DNA of 64,000 nucleotides from a bacterium (GTDB lineage Bacteria; Zhuqueibacterota; Zhuqueibacteria; Zhuqueibacterales; Geothermadaptataceae): positions 140,297 to 204,296 of the forward strand of contig JAJRYV010000134.1 of NCBI GenBank assembly GCA_024275575.1, given 5' to 3'. The notes beneath the pieces were generated by a model. The model saw only the letters and a list, made by a program, of their open reading frames with translations. It was not told where the DNA came from and ran no database searches. A program made the translations under genes and the position numbers. Each line of letters opens with the position of its first letter. The first letter of the stretch is position 1. This document shows, piece by piece, positions 55,529 through 64,000 of the stretch.

Positions 55529-57757
55529 CTACATCCCATCAATAATCGCATTCAACCTCTTGCTGGGCCGCATGACCTGCTCGGCCAGTTCAGAATCGGG
55601 CATAAAATAACCACCGACATCCACCGGATTCCCCTGTGCTGCGATCAATTCGTCGGCAATTTGTGCTTCGTTCTTTTCGAGTTCTGCAACTATTTTTTCG
55701 AAGCGCGCTTTCATTTCAGGATCGCTGTCCTGCGCTGCCAGCGCTTGCGCCCAGTACATTGTCAGATAAAAAGAGCTGCCGCGGTTATCGATCTCGTTGA
55801 CTTTACGCGATGGCGCTTTGGCATTTTCCAGATATTTGCTGATCGCCTGATCGAGCGTTTCTGCCAGTAAAGTCGCTTTTACATTGCTCGTTTTTTCTGC
55901 AATGAGCTCGAACGAAGGTACCAGGGCGCAATATTCACCGAGGGAATCCCACCGTAGGTGACCTTCTTTTAAAAGCTGCTGTACGTGTTTTGGCGCAGAA
56001 CCGCCGGCGCCGGTTTCGAACAACCCGCCGCCATTGAGCAACGGCACGATTGACAGCATGCGCGCACTGGTGCCCAATTCGAGAATCGGGAAAAGGTCGG
56101 TGAGATAATCCCGCATGACGTTACCGGTTACGGCGATTGTGTCCTCGCCGCGGCGAATACGTTCAAGCGAAAAGCGCATTGCTTCTTGTGGTTTCATGAT
56201 GCGAATATCGAGCCCGTCGGTATCATGATCCGCCAGACAGGTATTCACTTTTTTGATGATTTCCGCATCGTGCCCACGATTTTCATCGAGCCAGAAAATA
56301 GTGGGTGAGCCGGTGGCCCGGGCGCGCGAAACGGCGAGGCGCACCCAGTCACGAATGGCGATATCTTTGGTCTGACACATTCTGAATATGTCACCGGATT
56401 CAACATTTTGCTGCAGAAGCGTGGCGCCCGATTCATCGACGACGCGAATGACACCTTCTGCCGGCGCCTCAAAAGTTTTATCGTGTGAACCATATTCCTC
56501 CGCTTTCTGCGCCATCAATCCGACATTGGCCACGCTGCCCATGGTCGAGGGATCGAACTGTCCGTTTTTTTTCGCATCTTCGAGGATTTCTTTATATATG
56601 GTGGCATAAGAGCGGTCGGGCACCATGGCGATGGTATCTTGCAGTTCATCATCTTTATTCCACATCTTGCCACCGTCACGAATGACGTTGGGCATGGAAG
56701 CGTCGATGATGATATTATTGGGCACATGTAAATTGGTGATGCCCTTGCGTGAATCGACCATGGCGAGGGGCGGCCGGTTTTTATAAGCCGCTTCGATGTC
56801 AGCCTCGATTTCCGCTTTTTTCTCTGCCGGTAATTTTTCAATTTTTTCCAGAATGTCGGCGAGCCCGTTGTTGACATTGGCGCCGATTTTCCTGAGCACC
56901 TCGGCATGTTTTCCCAGAGCATCCTGATAATATACCGAAACGCAATGGCCGAACATAATGGGGTCCGAAACTTTCATCATCGTCGCTTTGAGATGAAGTG
57001 AAAGCAGAACACCGTCAGCTTTTGCTGCTTCAATTTGCTCCGCATAGAATTTTCGCAGGGCTTTGACATGCATACATGAGGTATCGATGACTTCATCCTG
57101 CAGTAGATTGAGATTCTCTTTGAGCCGTGTTTTATTGCCGTCTTTAGCGATGAATTCAATATTCACTTTTTCAGCTTTTGTGATGGTCGTCGAGTTTTCG
57201 CTGCCGTAATAGTCGCCCTCGCTCATGTGCACGACCTGGGCTTTGGACCCCGATTTCGGCCATTCACGCATCATTTTATGGGGATTCTTTTGCGCGAATT
57301 TTTTAACCGAAGTTGCAGCACGGCGATCGGAATTACCCTCACGCAAAACCGGGTTTACGGCTGATCCCAGCACTTTGGCAAAACGGGTCTGCAAAGCTTT
57401 GCCGCCCTCGTCCTGCGGGTCTTCGGGATAGTCGGGGATTTTGTAGCCTTTTTCTTGCAGCTCTTTAATCGCGGCTTGCAACTGAGGAATAGATGCACTG
57501 ATGTTTGGCAGCTTGATAATATTACCGTTGGGGTCTTTTGCCAGCTCACCCAGCAGTGCCAGATTATCGGGAATTTTTTGCTCGTCTGTCAGATTTTCCG
57601 GGAAATTTGCGATAATTCTGCCGGCAAGGGATATGTCGCTCGTTTCAACCCCGATGCCGGAGCCTTTGGTAAAGGATTTGACTACCGGTAACAGAGCGTA
57701 GGTCGCCAGCGCCGGTGCTTCATCGGTTTTCGTCCAGGTAATTTTTGCTGTTGCCAT
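55529..57757 (-). CDS. icd: Isocitrate dehydrogenase, NADP-dependent, monomeric type
   Basis: 742 aa; [46 protein letters not shown]. Confidence 0.95.
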   Translation of the reverse strand: MATAKITWTKTDEAPALATYALLPVVKSFTKGSGIGVETSDISLAGRIIANFPENLTDEQKIPDNLALLGELAKDPNGNIIKLPNISASIPQLQAAIKELQEKGYKIPDYPEDPQDEGGKALQTRFAKVLGSAVNPVLREGNSDRRAATSVKKFAQKNPHKMMREWPKSGSKAQVVHMSEGDYYGSENSTTITKAEKVNIEFIAKDGNKTRLKENLNLLQDEVIDTSCMHVKALRKFYAEQIEAAKADGVLLSLHLKATMMKVSDPIMFGHCVSVYYQDALGKHAEVLRKIGANVNNGLADILEKIEKLPAEKKAEIEADIEAAYKNRPPLAMVDSRKGITNLHVPNNIIIDASMPNVIRDGGKMWNKDDELQDTIAMVPDRSYATIYKEILEDAKKNGQFDPSTMGSVANVGLMAQKAEEYGSHDKTFEAPAEGVIRVVDESGATLLQQNVESGDIFRMCQTKDIAIRDWVRLAVSRARATGSPTIFWLDENRGHDAEIIKKVNTCLADHDTDGLDIRIMKPQEAMRFSLERIRRGEDTIAVTGNVMRDYLTDLFPILELGTSARMLSIVPLLNGGGLFETGAGGSAPKHVQQLLKEGHLRWDSLGEYCALVPSFELIAEKTSNVKATLLAETLDQAISKYLENAKAPSRKVNEIDNRGSSFYLTMYWAQALAAQDSDPEMKARFEKIVAELEKNEAQIADELIAAQGNPVDVGGYFMPDSELAEQVMRPSKRLNAIIDGM

Positions 57758-58016
57758 TATCCTTCCTTTGTTTTTTTGATTAATAGCTGTACTATGCTAA
57801 AAATAAAGATATCACATGAAGTCATTGATTTTATGCATGTTTTTAAATTAATTAAAAAGATAACGTTTATTTTTCAGCAAGTCAAATGTATCTTGCCAAG
57901 ACAACAGGAATATTGCATAATAATATCAATTCAGGCCGGAATGAAATCTTTTGTCGCAGCTTGATTTATGAGTTCGGTTTGAATTGAAAATCCTTTTGCC
58001 TGAAAGGAGGCACTCC

Positions 58017-59453
58017 GTGCGTCACAAATATCATATGATGTTTTTGGCTGGAATAATCTTGCTACCTTCACTTTTTTCACAGCAGTTGAGCAAATTCGAA
58101 AAATGGCAACAGCCATCATATTTTAAAGGCTTCTGTATCAGCGACTGGAATAATCTGACGGATACGTATGTCGCACAGCAGGAATTTACAGATTTAAAAA
58201 TCACCGGCGCCAATCTCGTTATCATCCAAAGCGGTGGAATCAACGCAGTAACAGCGCCTTATGCAACCAATATCTGGGATGCTGATGGAAGCGACATCAT
58301 CTACTGGCAGGATGTTTTGGATGATATGGTCACATATGCACGCAATGCCGGTTTGCAATATATGATCGCAGTGCGTTCGGGCCCCGGCCGCATCGATGTG
58401 GCCGAAGATGAAGGTGGATCAACGATCTGGACAAACCAGCAGGAACAACGTCTCTACGGCCAAATGTTGAAAAATATCGCGAAACGGTATTTGCCCGATG
58501 ATTTATTCGTCGGGCTGGATTTGACAGTCGAACCCAACCCCCACGGAGAGTTGGCAGGGGAACCGGTTGCCTCGCTGGCAGCAGCGCTGGCGGCAGACGG
58601 CACCGATATGAACGCGATTTATTCGATCTGGATCGACTCCGTGCGCACCGTTGCCCCGAATCTGCCGTTGATGGTGCAAGGTATTCATTGGTCAAACCCG
58701 GCATATTTTTCGTTAGTCAAAAAACAGGCCGATGACAAAATTGTTTACAAAACCCATTGTTACAACCCCTTCGATTACAGCCATGCCGAAAATGCTTTTG
58801 CCGAAAGCTATCCCGCTACTTTTTGGAGCGATGCAACCCAGAATATGGAGTTTTTTAACAAGACTTTCTTTGAAACGATTGTATTTTCTGAAATCAGAAA
58901 AATTCAAACCAAATATGACGTACCTGTCCTGATTGGTGAATTTGGCATCTCCTATCCGCAAAACGGCGGCGAGAATTATTTGTCGGATCTAATGTCCATC
59001 GCAGAAGAAAATGGCTGGCATTTTTCACTCTGGAATTGGAATAATACGCCGGATTTCAACTACGCCTACCTCGATCAGACTTACGGCACCGATTACATGG
59101 ATTCGATTTTGGTACATATCAACAAAAAAACAACAGGTGTGAAATTGAGTAGAACTATCGGGGAAGATTGCACCTTGTACCAGAATTACCCTAATCCGTT
59201 TAATCCTGAAACAACAATTCGCTTTCATCTCTCAGCAGCGGCGAAAGCGCCGGTTCGTGCACAAATATATGTGCTTGATATGCGCGGACGGATGGTGTGC
59301 ACATTGCTCGATGAGAGAAAAGCAGTCGGGACTCACACGGTTTTCTGGGACGGCAAAAACGATAAGGGGCAAATTTTGCCATCGGGTTTATATTTCTATC
59401 AATTAAAGGCCGGAATTTACATGCACATAAAAAAAATGTTATTGCTGAGGTAG
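58017..59453 (+). CDS. Secreted GH5-like (cellulase-type) glycoside hydrolase with C-terminal sorting domain
   Basis: AAAGGAGG then GTG start; KGFCISDWNN, PVLIGEFGISYPQNGG; C-terminal NYPNPFNPETTIRF...GLYFYQL...KKMLLLR. Confidence 0.75.
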   Translation: MRHKYHMMFLAGIILLPSLFSQQLSKFEKWQQPSYFKGFCISDWNNLTDTYVAQQEFTDLKITGANLVIIQSGGINAVTAPYATNIWDADGSDIIYWQDVLDDMVTYARNAGLQYMIAVRSGPGRIDVAEDEGGSTIWTNQQEQRLYGQMLKNIAKRYLPDDLFVGLDLTVEPNPHGELAGEPVASLAAALAADGTDMNAIYSIWIDSVRTVAPNLPLMVQGIHWSNPAYFSLVKKQADDKIVYKTHCYNPFDYSHAENAFAESYPATFWSDATQNMEFFNKTFFETIVFSEIRKIQTKYDVPVLIGEFGISYPQNGGENYLSDLMSIAEENGWHFSLWNWNNTPDFNYAYLDQTYGTDYMDSILVHINKKTTGVKLSRTIGEDCTLYQNYPNPFNPETTIRFHLSAAAKAPVRAQIYVLDMRGRMVCTLLDERKAVGTHTVFWDGKNDKGQILPSGLYFYQLKAGIYMHIKKMLLLR

Positions 59454-59514
59454 GGAAGTTTCTGCTAAGAAGGGGCCACTGTTGGGATGTCGGATAAATA
59501 ATCATTATCCGCAA

Positions 59515-59557
59515 AATGTAGCGCACTCCCGTAATTGCGGCAGGAGTGCACTACATT
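59515..59557. repeat. 15-bp near-perfect hairpin in convergent spacer
   Basis: AATGTAGCGCACTCC / GGAGTGCACTACATT with one C/A mismatch. Confidence 0.85.
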
Positions 59558-59577
59558 GTAATTTAGACAAATCGAGC

Positions 59578-60810
59578 TTATTTCTTGCGCAATTCGGCAG
59601 CCATGGTTTTTATTTCCGTCAGATCTCTTATCATCTCACTCCAACCGTACCACAAAGTGTAATCCGGATTGGCGTGAAAAGCACCTTGGAAAGCACGCAT
59701 ACGGTGTTTCAGATGCATCTCAAAAAGTGTCTGCTCGATGGTCGTGGGCGCATCGTGAAAAGTGAGCAAATCCGGAAACGGTGCAGCATAACTCTCCGGT
59801 TTTTTCAGAATATTATCTTTGTACAAACCGGCAATGATACGAATGGCTTCTGCAAGCAAATGGTCGGCTTTCTGAATCATCTGATCACCTTTTTCCAGTT
59901 CGGCTTTGGCGAAATTGATCGAATGGCACTGGTTGCAGGTTTTGACCATTTTATCGCGCTCCGCTTGCCAGCTTTCCTGCGTCAAACGTGCTACATCCGC
60001 CGCTTTGATAACGTCGAGGCGCGCTGTCGGTTTGCCTTCGAGATCGAGCACACCAAGCGCCTGCAAGATCGTTATCTGGTCAGCTTTCCACTGCGGGTCT
60101 TCAGGAAGCGGCAGACGCACGGCAAGAAACCCCCAGGCGGTGCGAACTTCGTGGTTGCCTTCCTGCATGTGGCAGGTCTGGCAGGTCGGTGCTGCGGTAT
60201 CTGCGTGTAAGGTTCCGTTTTGTTTTAGCAGATAGCGAACGCCATGTTTGGATGAAGAATACATCTCCCACTGCGGGTGATCAAATCCCATGTGACATGT
60301 TTGACAAGCTTGCGGCTGTTGCGCTTCTTTTTTGGAAAAAGTATGTCGTGTATGACAAGCATCACAGGAAGCCACGCCAAAACCGGCGCCATTTTTTTTC
60401 AACTCTTTTATTTCCGCCTCAGATTTCAGGCCGAGTTTATGGCAGCCGCCACAACCTTTCATGCCGTCGTTCAAGGCCATGGGCAGTTGGTGTGTTGTCG
60501 GCATCGCTTTGAAGGAAGCCCAGGCCAGGGCATGTTTCCCTTTTTTGAACTGGGCGACCTGATCTTCGTGGCAATCGGCACAGGTTTCCGGAGTCGGAAT
60601 ATCCACTTTTGCGACATCTTCGGCAGAAGTGTGCTCCTCGCCGTGGCAATCAGCACAGCCCACTTCCTTTTCACTGTGTTTACTGATTTGCCAATCGGTC
60701 ACAATCGCGGGGGTCACTTCTTTATGGCATTTGACACAATCCTGCGCCAGGCCAATCGAAGCGGTAAAAAGAAAGATTGTTAAAAAAAGTGATAGTTTGT
60801 ACATATGCAA
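59578..60810 (-). CDS. Octaheme c-type cytochrome, HAO-like
   Basis: Signal peptide and eight CXXCH motifs (CVKCH, CADCH x2, CGGCH, CDACH, CQTCH x2, CNQCH); SSKHGVRYLLKQNG. Confidence 0.85.
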   Translation of the reverse strand: MHMYKLSLFLTIFLFTASIGLAQDCVKCHKEVTPAIVTDWQISKHSEKEVGCADCHGEEHTSAEDVAKVDIPTPETCADCHEDQVAQFKKGKHALAWASFKAMPTTHQLPMALNDGMKGCGGCHKLGLKSEAEIKELKKNGAGFGVASCDACHTRHTFSKKEAQQPQACQTCHMGFDHPQWEMYSSSKHGVRYLLKQNGTLHADTAAPTCQTCHMQEGNHEVRTAWGFLAVRLPLPEDPQWKADQITILQALGVLDLEGKPTARLDVIKAADVARLTQESWQAERDKMVKTCNQCHSINFAKAELEKGDQMIQKADHLLAEAIRIIAGLYKDNILKKPESYAAPFPDLLTFHDAPTTIEQTLFEMHLKHRMRAFQGAFHANPDYTLWYGWSEMIRDLTEIKTMAAELRKK

Positions 60811-61485
60811 ACTCCTGAGTTTTGTGATGATTCAGACAGCGTAAAACATATTATTAATCGTCTTGGCCAACACCCGGTAAAAGTGGTTTTTATGTGAAAT
60901 TAAAAAAGAACTATCATCCTGTCCCACTGCTTTGATGGTTTGTGTAACTATAATATTTTTAGGCAGTTCAATGCTATATCTGTATGGCCGTTTGCTTCAT
61001 TTTATCCACCGGCAATCTTTCTTGAAAACTTCGTCTCACCAGGGCTTGCAGGCGTATTTACAGAGTATCGGATTCAATAGTTTTTTTTGTTCTCTGTGTC
61101 TAAACTATAATTGAGAAAAAGAACAGAAGCAAGAAATATCTTGCAAAATAGAAAGAAAAATAAAGAAAAGTTTCTTTTTCATTATTTAAAGTCTTTAATT
61201 TGTTTCAATTGTTTACTGCGATTAATATTATAATCTTATTTGCCATCACTGTGACGATTTTTTTAAAGAAATTATAAGTGGGAACCCAAGCAAAGCTTTC
61301 CTTAAAATCCGGCAAATTTTTTACTCGGATTCTTGCTTAATTTTTTTATCTTTCACCCGAAATTGCCGGAATGTTTTTTTACCCGTATTATTCACAAATT
61401 TTTCTCAAACCCTTGATAAAAAACGATTTCGTTGCAGTTTTTCGAAAGCATAGCTGGAGACTTAAATTTTCTATAAAAAAATTAT

Positions 61486-61565
61486 CTCGCCGGGTTTCCA
61501 AGACGCAGCGTATTGTTTTTAAATATTTTATGGTGTTTTAATATGCGTCACTGCAACCCGACGAG
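61486..61565 (+). promoter_or_regulatory. Long imperfect stem in hslV 5' region
   Basis: CTCGCCGGGTT / AACCCGACGAG (10 of 11) enclosing GACGCA / TGCGTC. Confidence 0.45.
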
Positions 61566-61583
61566 AATAGATAGAGGTTGATT

Positions 61584-62123
61584 ATGCAAGAAAACCAATT
61601 TCATGCGACAACAATTTTGGGTGTGCGTCACAGAGGTAAAGTCGTGATGGCCGGTGATGGCCAGGTAACCTGGGGCAGTACAATTTTTAAAGGCCAGGCG
61701 AGGAAAGTGCGTACTATGCACCAGGGCAGGGTCCTGGCCGGTTTTGCCGGTACTGCTGCCGATGCGTTTGCCCTTTTTGAAAAGTTTGAACAATTTCTCG
61801 AATCAGCCCGCGGCAAGCTGGACCGCGCCGCCGTGGCCCTGGCAAAAGAATGGCGCACCGATAAATATCTGCGCCGGCTTGAGGCACAGCTCATCGTTAT
61901 GGACACTGAGAAAACTTTTTTAATATCCGGCAATGGTGACATCATCGAGCCGGATCACGAGGTGATCGCTATCGGCTCGGGCGGTGGTTTTGCCCTGGCA
62001 GCAGGCATCGCTCTCGTGCAGAATTCCGATCTTGACGCCCGCAGCATCGCGGAAAATGCCATGAATATCGCTGCTGATATTTGTATTTACACCAATCACC
62101 ATTTGACAATCGAGGAGCTGTAA
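61584..62123 (+). CDS. hslV: ATP-dependent protease subunit HslV
   Basis: [35 protein letters not shown]; immediately upstream of hslU. Confidence 0.97.
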   Translation: MQENQFHATTILGVRHRGKVVMAGDGQVTWGSTIFKGQARKVRTMHQGRVLAGFAGTAADAFALFEKFEQFLESARGKLDRAAVALAKEWRTDKYLRRLEAQLIVMDTEKTFLISGNGDIIEPDHEVIAIGSGGGFALAAGIALVQNSDLDARSIAENAMNIAADICIYTNHHLTIEEL

Positions 62124-62124
62124 T

Positions 62125-63504
62125 ATGTCAGATTATAAAGAATTGACTCCGGGACAGGTGGTCAAAGAATTGGATAAATTTATCATCGGGCAGGATGGCG
62201 CCAAGAAATCGGTCGCCATCGCCCTGCGCAACCGCTGGCGTCGCTTGCGCGTCGAAGATGAACTGCGCGATGAAATCATGCCCAACAATATCATCATGAT
62301 CGGCCCGACCGGCGTCGGCAAAACCGAAATTGCCCGGCGTTTGGCACGTTTAACGCGGGCGCCCTTCGTCAAAGTGGAAGCGACAAAATTCACCGAAGTC
62401 GGTTACGTCGGCCGCGATGTGGAATCGATGATCCGCGATTTGGTGGAATTCTCCGTCAACATGGTGAAAGCCGAACAATTTGAGGCGGTGCAGGAGCCGG
62501 CACGCAATAATGCAAATGAACGCTTGCTCGATTTACTGGTTCCGCTGGAAAACCAGCGCAGCGATCAGGCAATTCTGATGAATGAAGAAGGTCTCGCCGA
62601 GTTTTCGGCTGAAGAACCGGGCAAGAAAAATACCCGCGATAAATTTCGTGACATGTTGCTCAGCGGCAAGCTGGAAAACCGGGAAGTCGAAGTCGATGTC
62701 CCTGCCGATTCCGGCCCGATGATGCAGATTTTCAGCCCCATGGGTATGGATGAAATGGGTGCTAATCTACAGGATATGCTCGGAAATATGCTGCCGAAAA
62801 AAACCAAGAAACGCAAACTTAAAATTTCTGAAGCACGCGAATTTCTCATGCAGGAAGAAGCATCAAAACTCATCGATTCGGAATCGGTACACCGCGAGGC
62901 GATCGATCGTGTGGAAAATTCCGGTATCGTATTTCTCGACGAGATCGATAAAGTCGCAGCGCGCTCAGACCATGGCGGCCCCGATGTTTCCCGTGAGGGG
63001 GTACAGCGTGATCTTCTGCCGGTGGTCGAAGGCACCAACGTCAGCACAAAGTATGGCACTGTTCGAACAGACCATGTCTTGTTCATCGCTTCCGGCGCCT
63101 TCCATGTTTCCAAACCTTCGGACTTGATTCCTGAATTGCAGGGGCGGTTTCCTATTCGTGTCGAGCTGGTCAACCTGACTGCTGATGACTTCGTGCGTAT
63201 TTTAAAGGAACCGGAGAATGCGCTGATCAAGCAATACACTGCGATGTTAAAAACAGATGGCGTACAGTTAGAGTTTGAGGATGAGGCAATCATAGAAATT
63301 GCCGAAATTGCCTGGCGTGTCAATGAATCGATGGAAAATATCGGCGCCAGACGACTGCATACGGTACTCTCATCTTTACTGGAAGATATACTCTTCGACG
63401 TCCCGGACAAAAGGGTGGGACATGTTAAAATCACGAAAGACCTCGTCCAAACAACTTTGGAAGAAATTCTAAAGGATGAGGATCTGGGTCGTTATGTTTT
63501 ATAA
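62125..63504 (+). CDS. hslU: ATP-dependent protease ATPase subunit HslU
   Basis: [58 protein letters not shown]-terminal GRYVL. Confidence 0.98.
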   Translation: MSDYKELTPGQVVKELDKFIIGQDGAKKSVAIALRNRWRRLRVEDELRDEIMPNNIIMIGPTGVGKTEIARRLARLTRAPFVKVEATKFTEVGYVGRDVESMIRDLVEFSVNMVKAEQFEAVQEPARNNANERLLDLLVPLENQRSDQAILMNEEGLAEFSAEEPGKKNTRDKFRDMLLSGKLENREVEVDVPADSGPMMQIFSPMGMDEMGANLQDMLGNMLPKKTKKRKLKISEAREFLMQEEASKLIDSESVHREAIDRVENSGIVFLDEIDKVAARSDHGGPDVSREGVQRDLLPVVEGTNVSTKYGTVRTDHVLFIASGAFHVSKPSDLIPELQGRFPIRVELVNLTADDFVRILKEPENALIKQYTAMLKTDGVQLEFEDEAIIEIAEIAWRVNESMENIGARRLHTVLSSLLEDILFDVPDKRVGHVKITKDLVQTTLEEILKDEDLGRYVL

Positions 63505-63518
63505 ATTCAGGTGGACTT

Positions 63519-64000
63519 ATGAAAAAAGATTTTATCAGTATCGCTGACTGGACAAAGGATGAAATTCTTGACTTTCTGAACCTGGCGACAGACCTCAAAA
63601 ACAAGCAGCGCAACGGCATCGAACACCACTATTTGAAGGGAAAAACACTGGCGATGTTTTTCATGAAACCTTCGATGCGCACCCGTGTCTCTTTTGAAGT
63701 CGGCATGTATCAACTGGGTGGTCACGCGCTCTTTCTCGGCCCCGCAGAAATCGGGATGGGCAAGCGGGAATCGGTAGAAGATGTGGCGCGGGTCACTTCG
63801 CGCTATTGCGACGGCATCATGGCGCGCGTTTTTGAACATAGCTATGTCGCCGGTTTGGCCGAATGGGCATCGGTGCCGGTGATCAATGGGCTTTCCGACC
63901 TGTTGCACCCCTGCCAGATCATGAGTGATATGTTGACGATTATGGAAGTTAAAGGCCGTTATGAAGGTGTAAAAGTCGCCTGGATCGGCGACGGCAATAA
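63519..64000 (+). CDS. argF: Ornithine carbamoyltransferase (5' part, cut by window end)
   Basis: [37 protein letters not shown]. Confidence 0.9.
   Translation, partial: MKKDFISIADWTKDEILDFLNLATDLKNKQRNGIEHHYLKGKTLAMFFMKPSMRTRVSFEVGMYQLGGHALFLGPAEIGMGKRESVEDVARVTSRYCDGIMARVFEHSYVAGLAEWASVPVINGLSDLLHPCQIMSDMLTIMEVKGRYEGVKVAWIGDGN

Noticed and set aside
59482-60210. 242-aa plus-strand ORF opposite the cytochrome
   Set aside because: Antisense to eight-heme CDS with clear CXXCH pattern; no recognisable domain.
62565-63434. 289-aa minus-strand ORF opposite hslU
   Set aside because: Low-complexity Ser/Arg-rich shadow ORF caused by codon bias of hslU; no recognisable domain.
63660-63690. argF carbamoyl-phosphate motif SMRTR instead of STRTR
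   Set aside because: Variation at this position (e.g. SLRTR) is, as far as I recall, common in ornithine carbamoyltransferases; not reported as novel.

Overview
The window is a core-genome segment from a Gram-negative bacterium. T9SS-like sorting domains, a Kdo/Lpt cluster and a monomeric Icd suggest an FCB-type lineage such as Calditrichota/KSB1, but this is weak inference. Nearly everything is on the + strand. Positions 134-429 carry tRNA-Gly, tRNA-Thr and tRNA-Trp. Positions 474-31559 carry one fused transcription/translation supercluster (secE-nusG-rplKAJL-rpoBC-rpsLG-fusA-tuf-S10-spc-alpha-rplQ). Next come a DNRLRE-type lipoprotein, an outer-membrane barrel and a TPR lipoprotein, then glyA, nrdR, tatC, a PHP phosphoesterase, an MBL hydrolase, rng, rplU, rpmA and mdh. 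A decayed toxin-antitoxin patch precedes gatC-kdsB-pyrG-kdsA-kdsD-acyltransferase-lptC-lptA-lptB-rpoN. Two minus-strand genes follow (icd and an octaheme cytochrome c) around a secreted GH5-like protein, and the window ends with hslV-hslU-argF (argF cut by the window edge). I found no convincing new defence or mobile system. The best second-look items are: (1) a TPR gene broken by a 25-nt inverted-copy insertion with a perfect 27-bp palindrome, whose removal restores the frame exactly; (2) pyrG split by a single in-frame TAA with conserved sequence on both sides; (3) attenuator-like leaders upstream of rng and glyA and a terminator-like hairpin between rpoB and rpoC; (4) a 121-bp nested palindromic element where kdsC might be expected; (5) a HEPN/MNT toxin-antitoxin graveyard; (6) a stand-alone HAO-like octaheme cytochrome.
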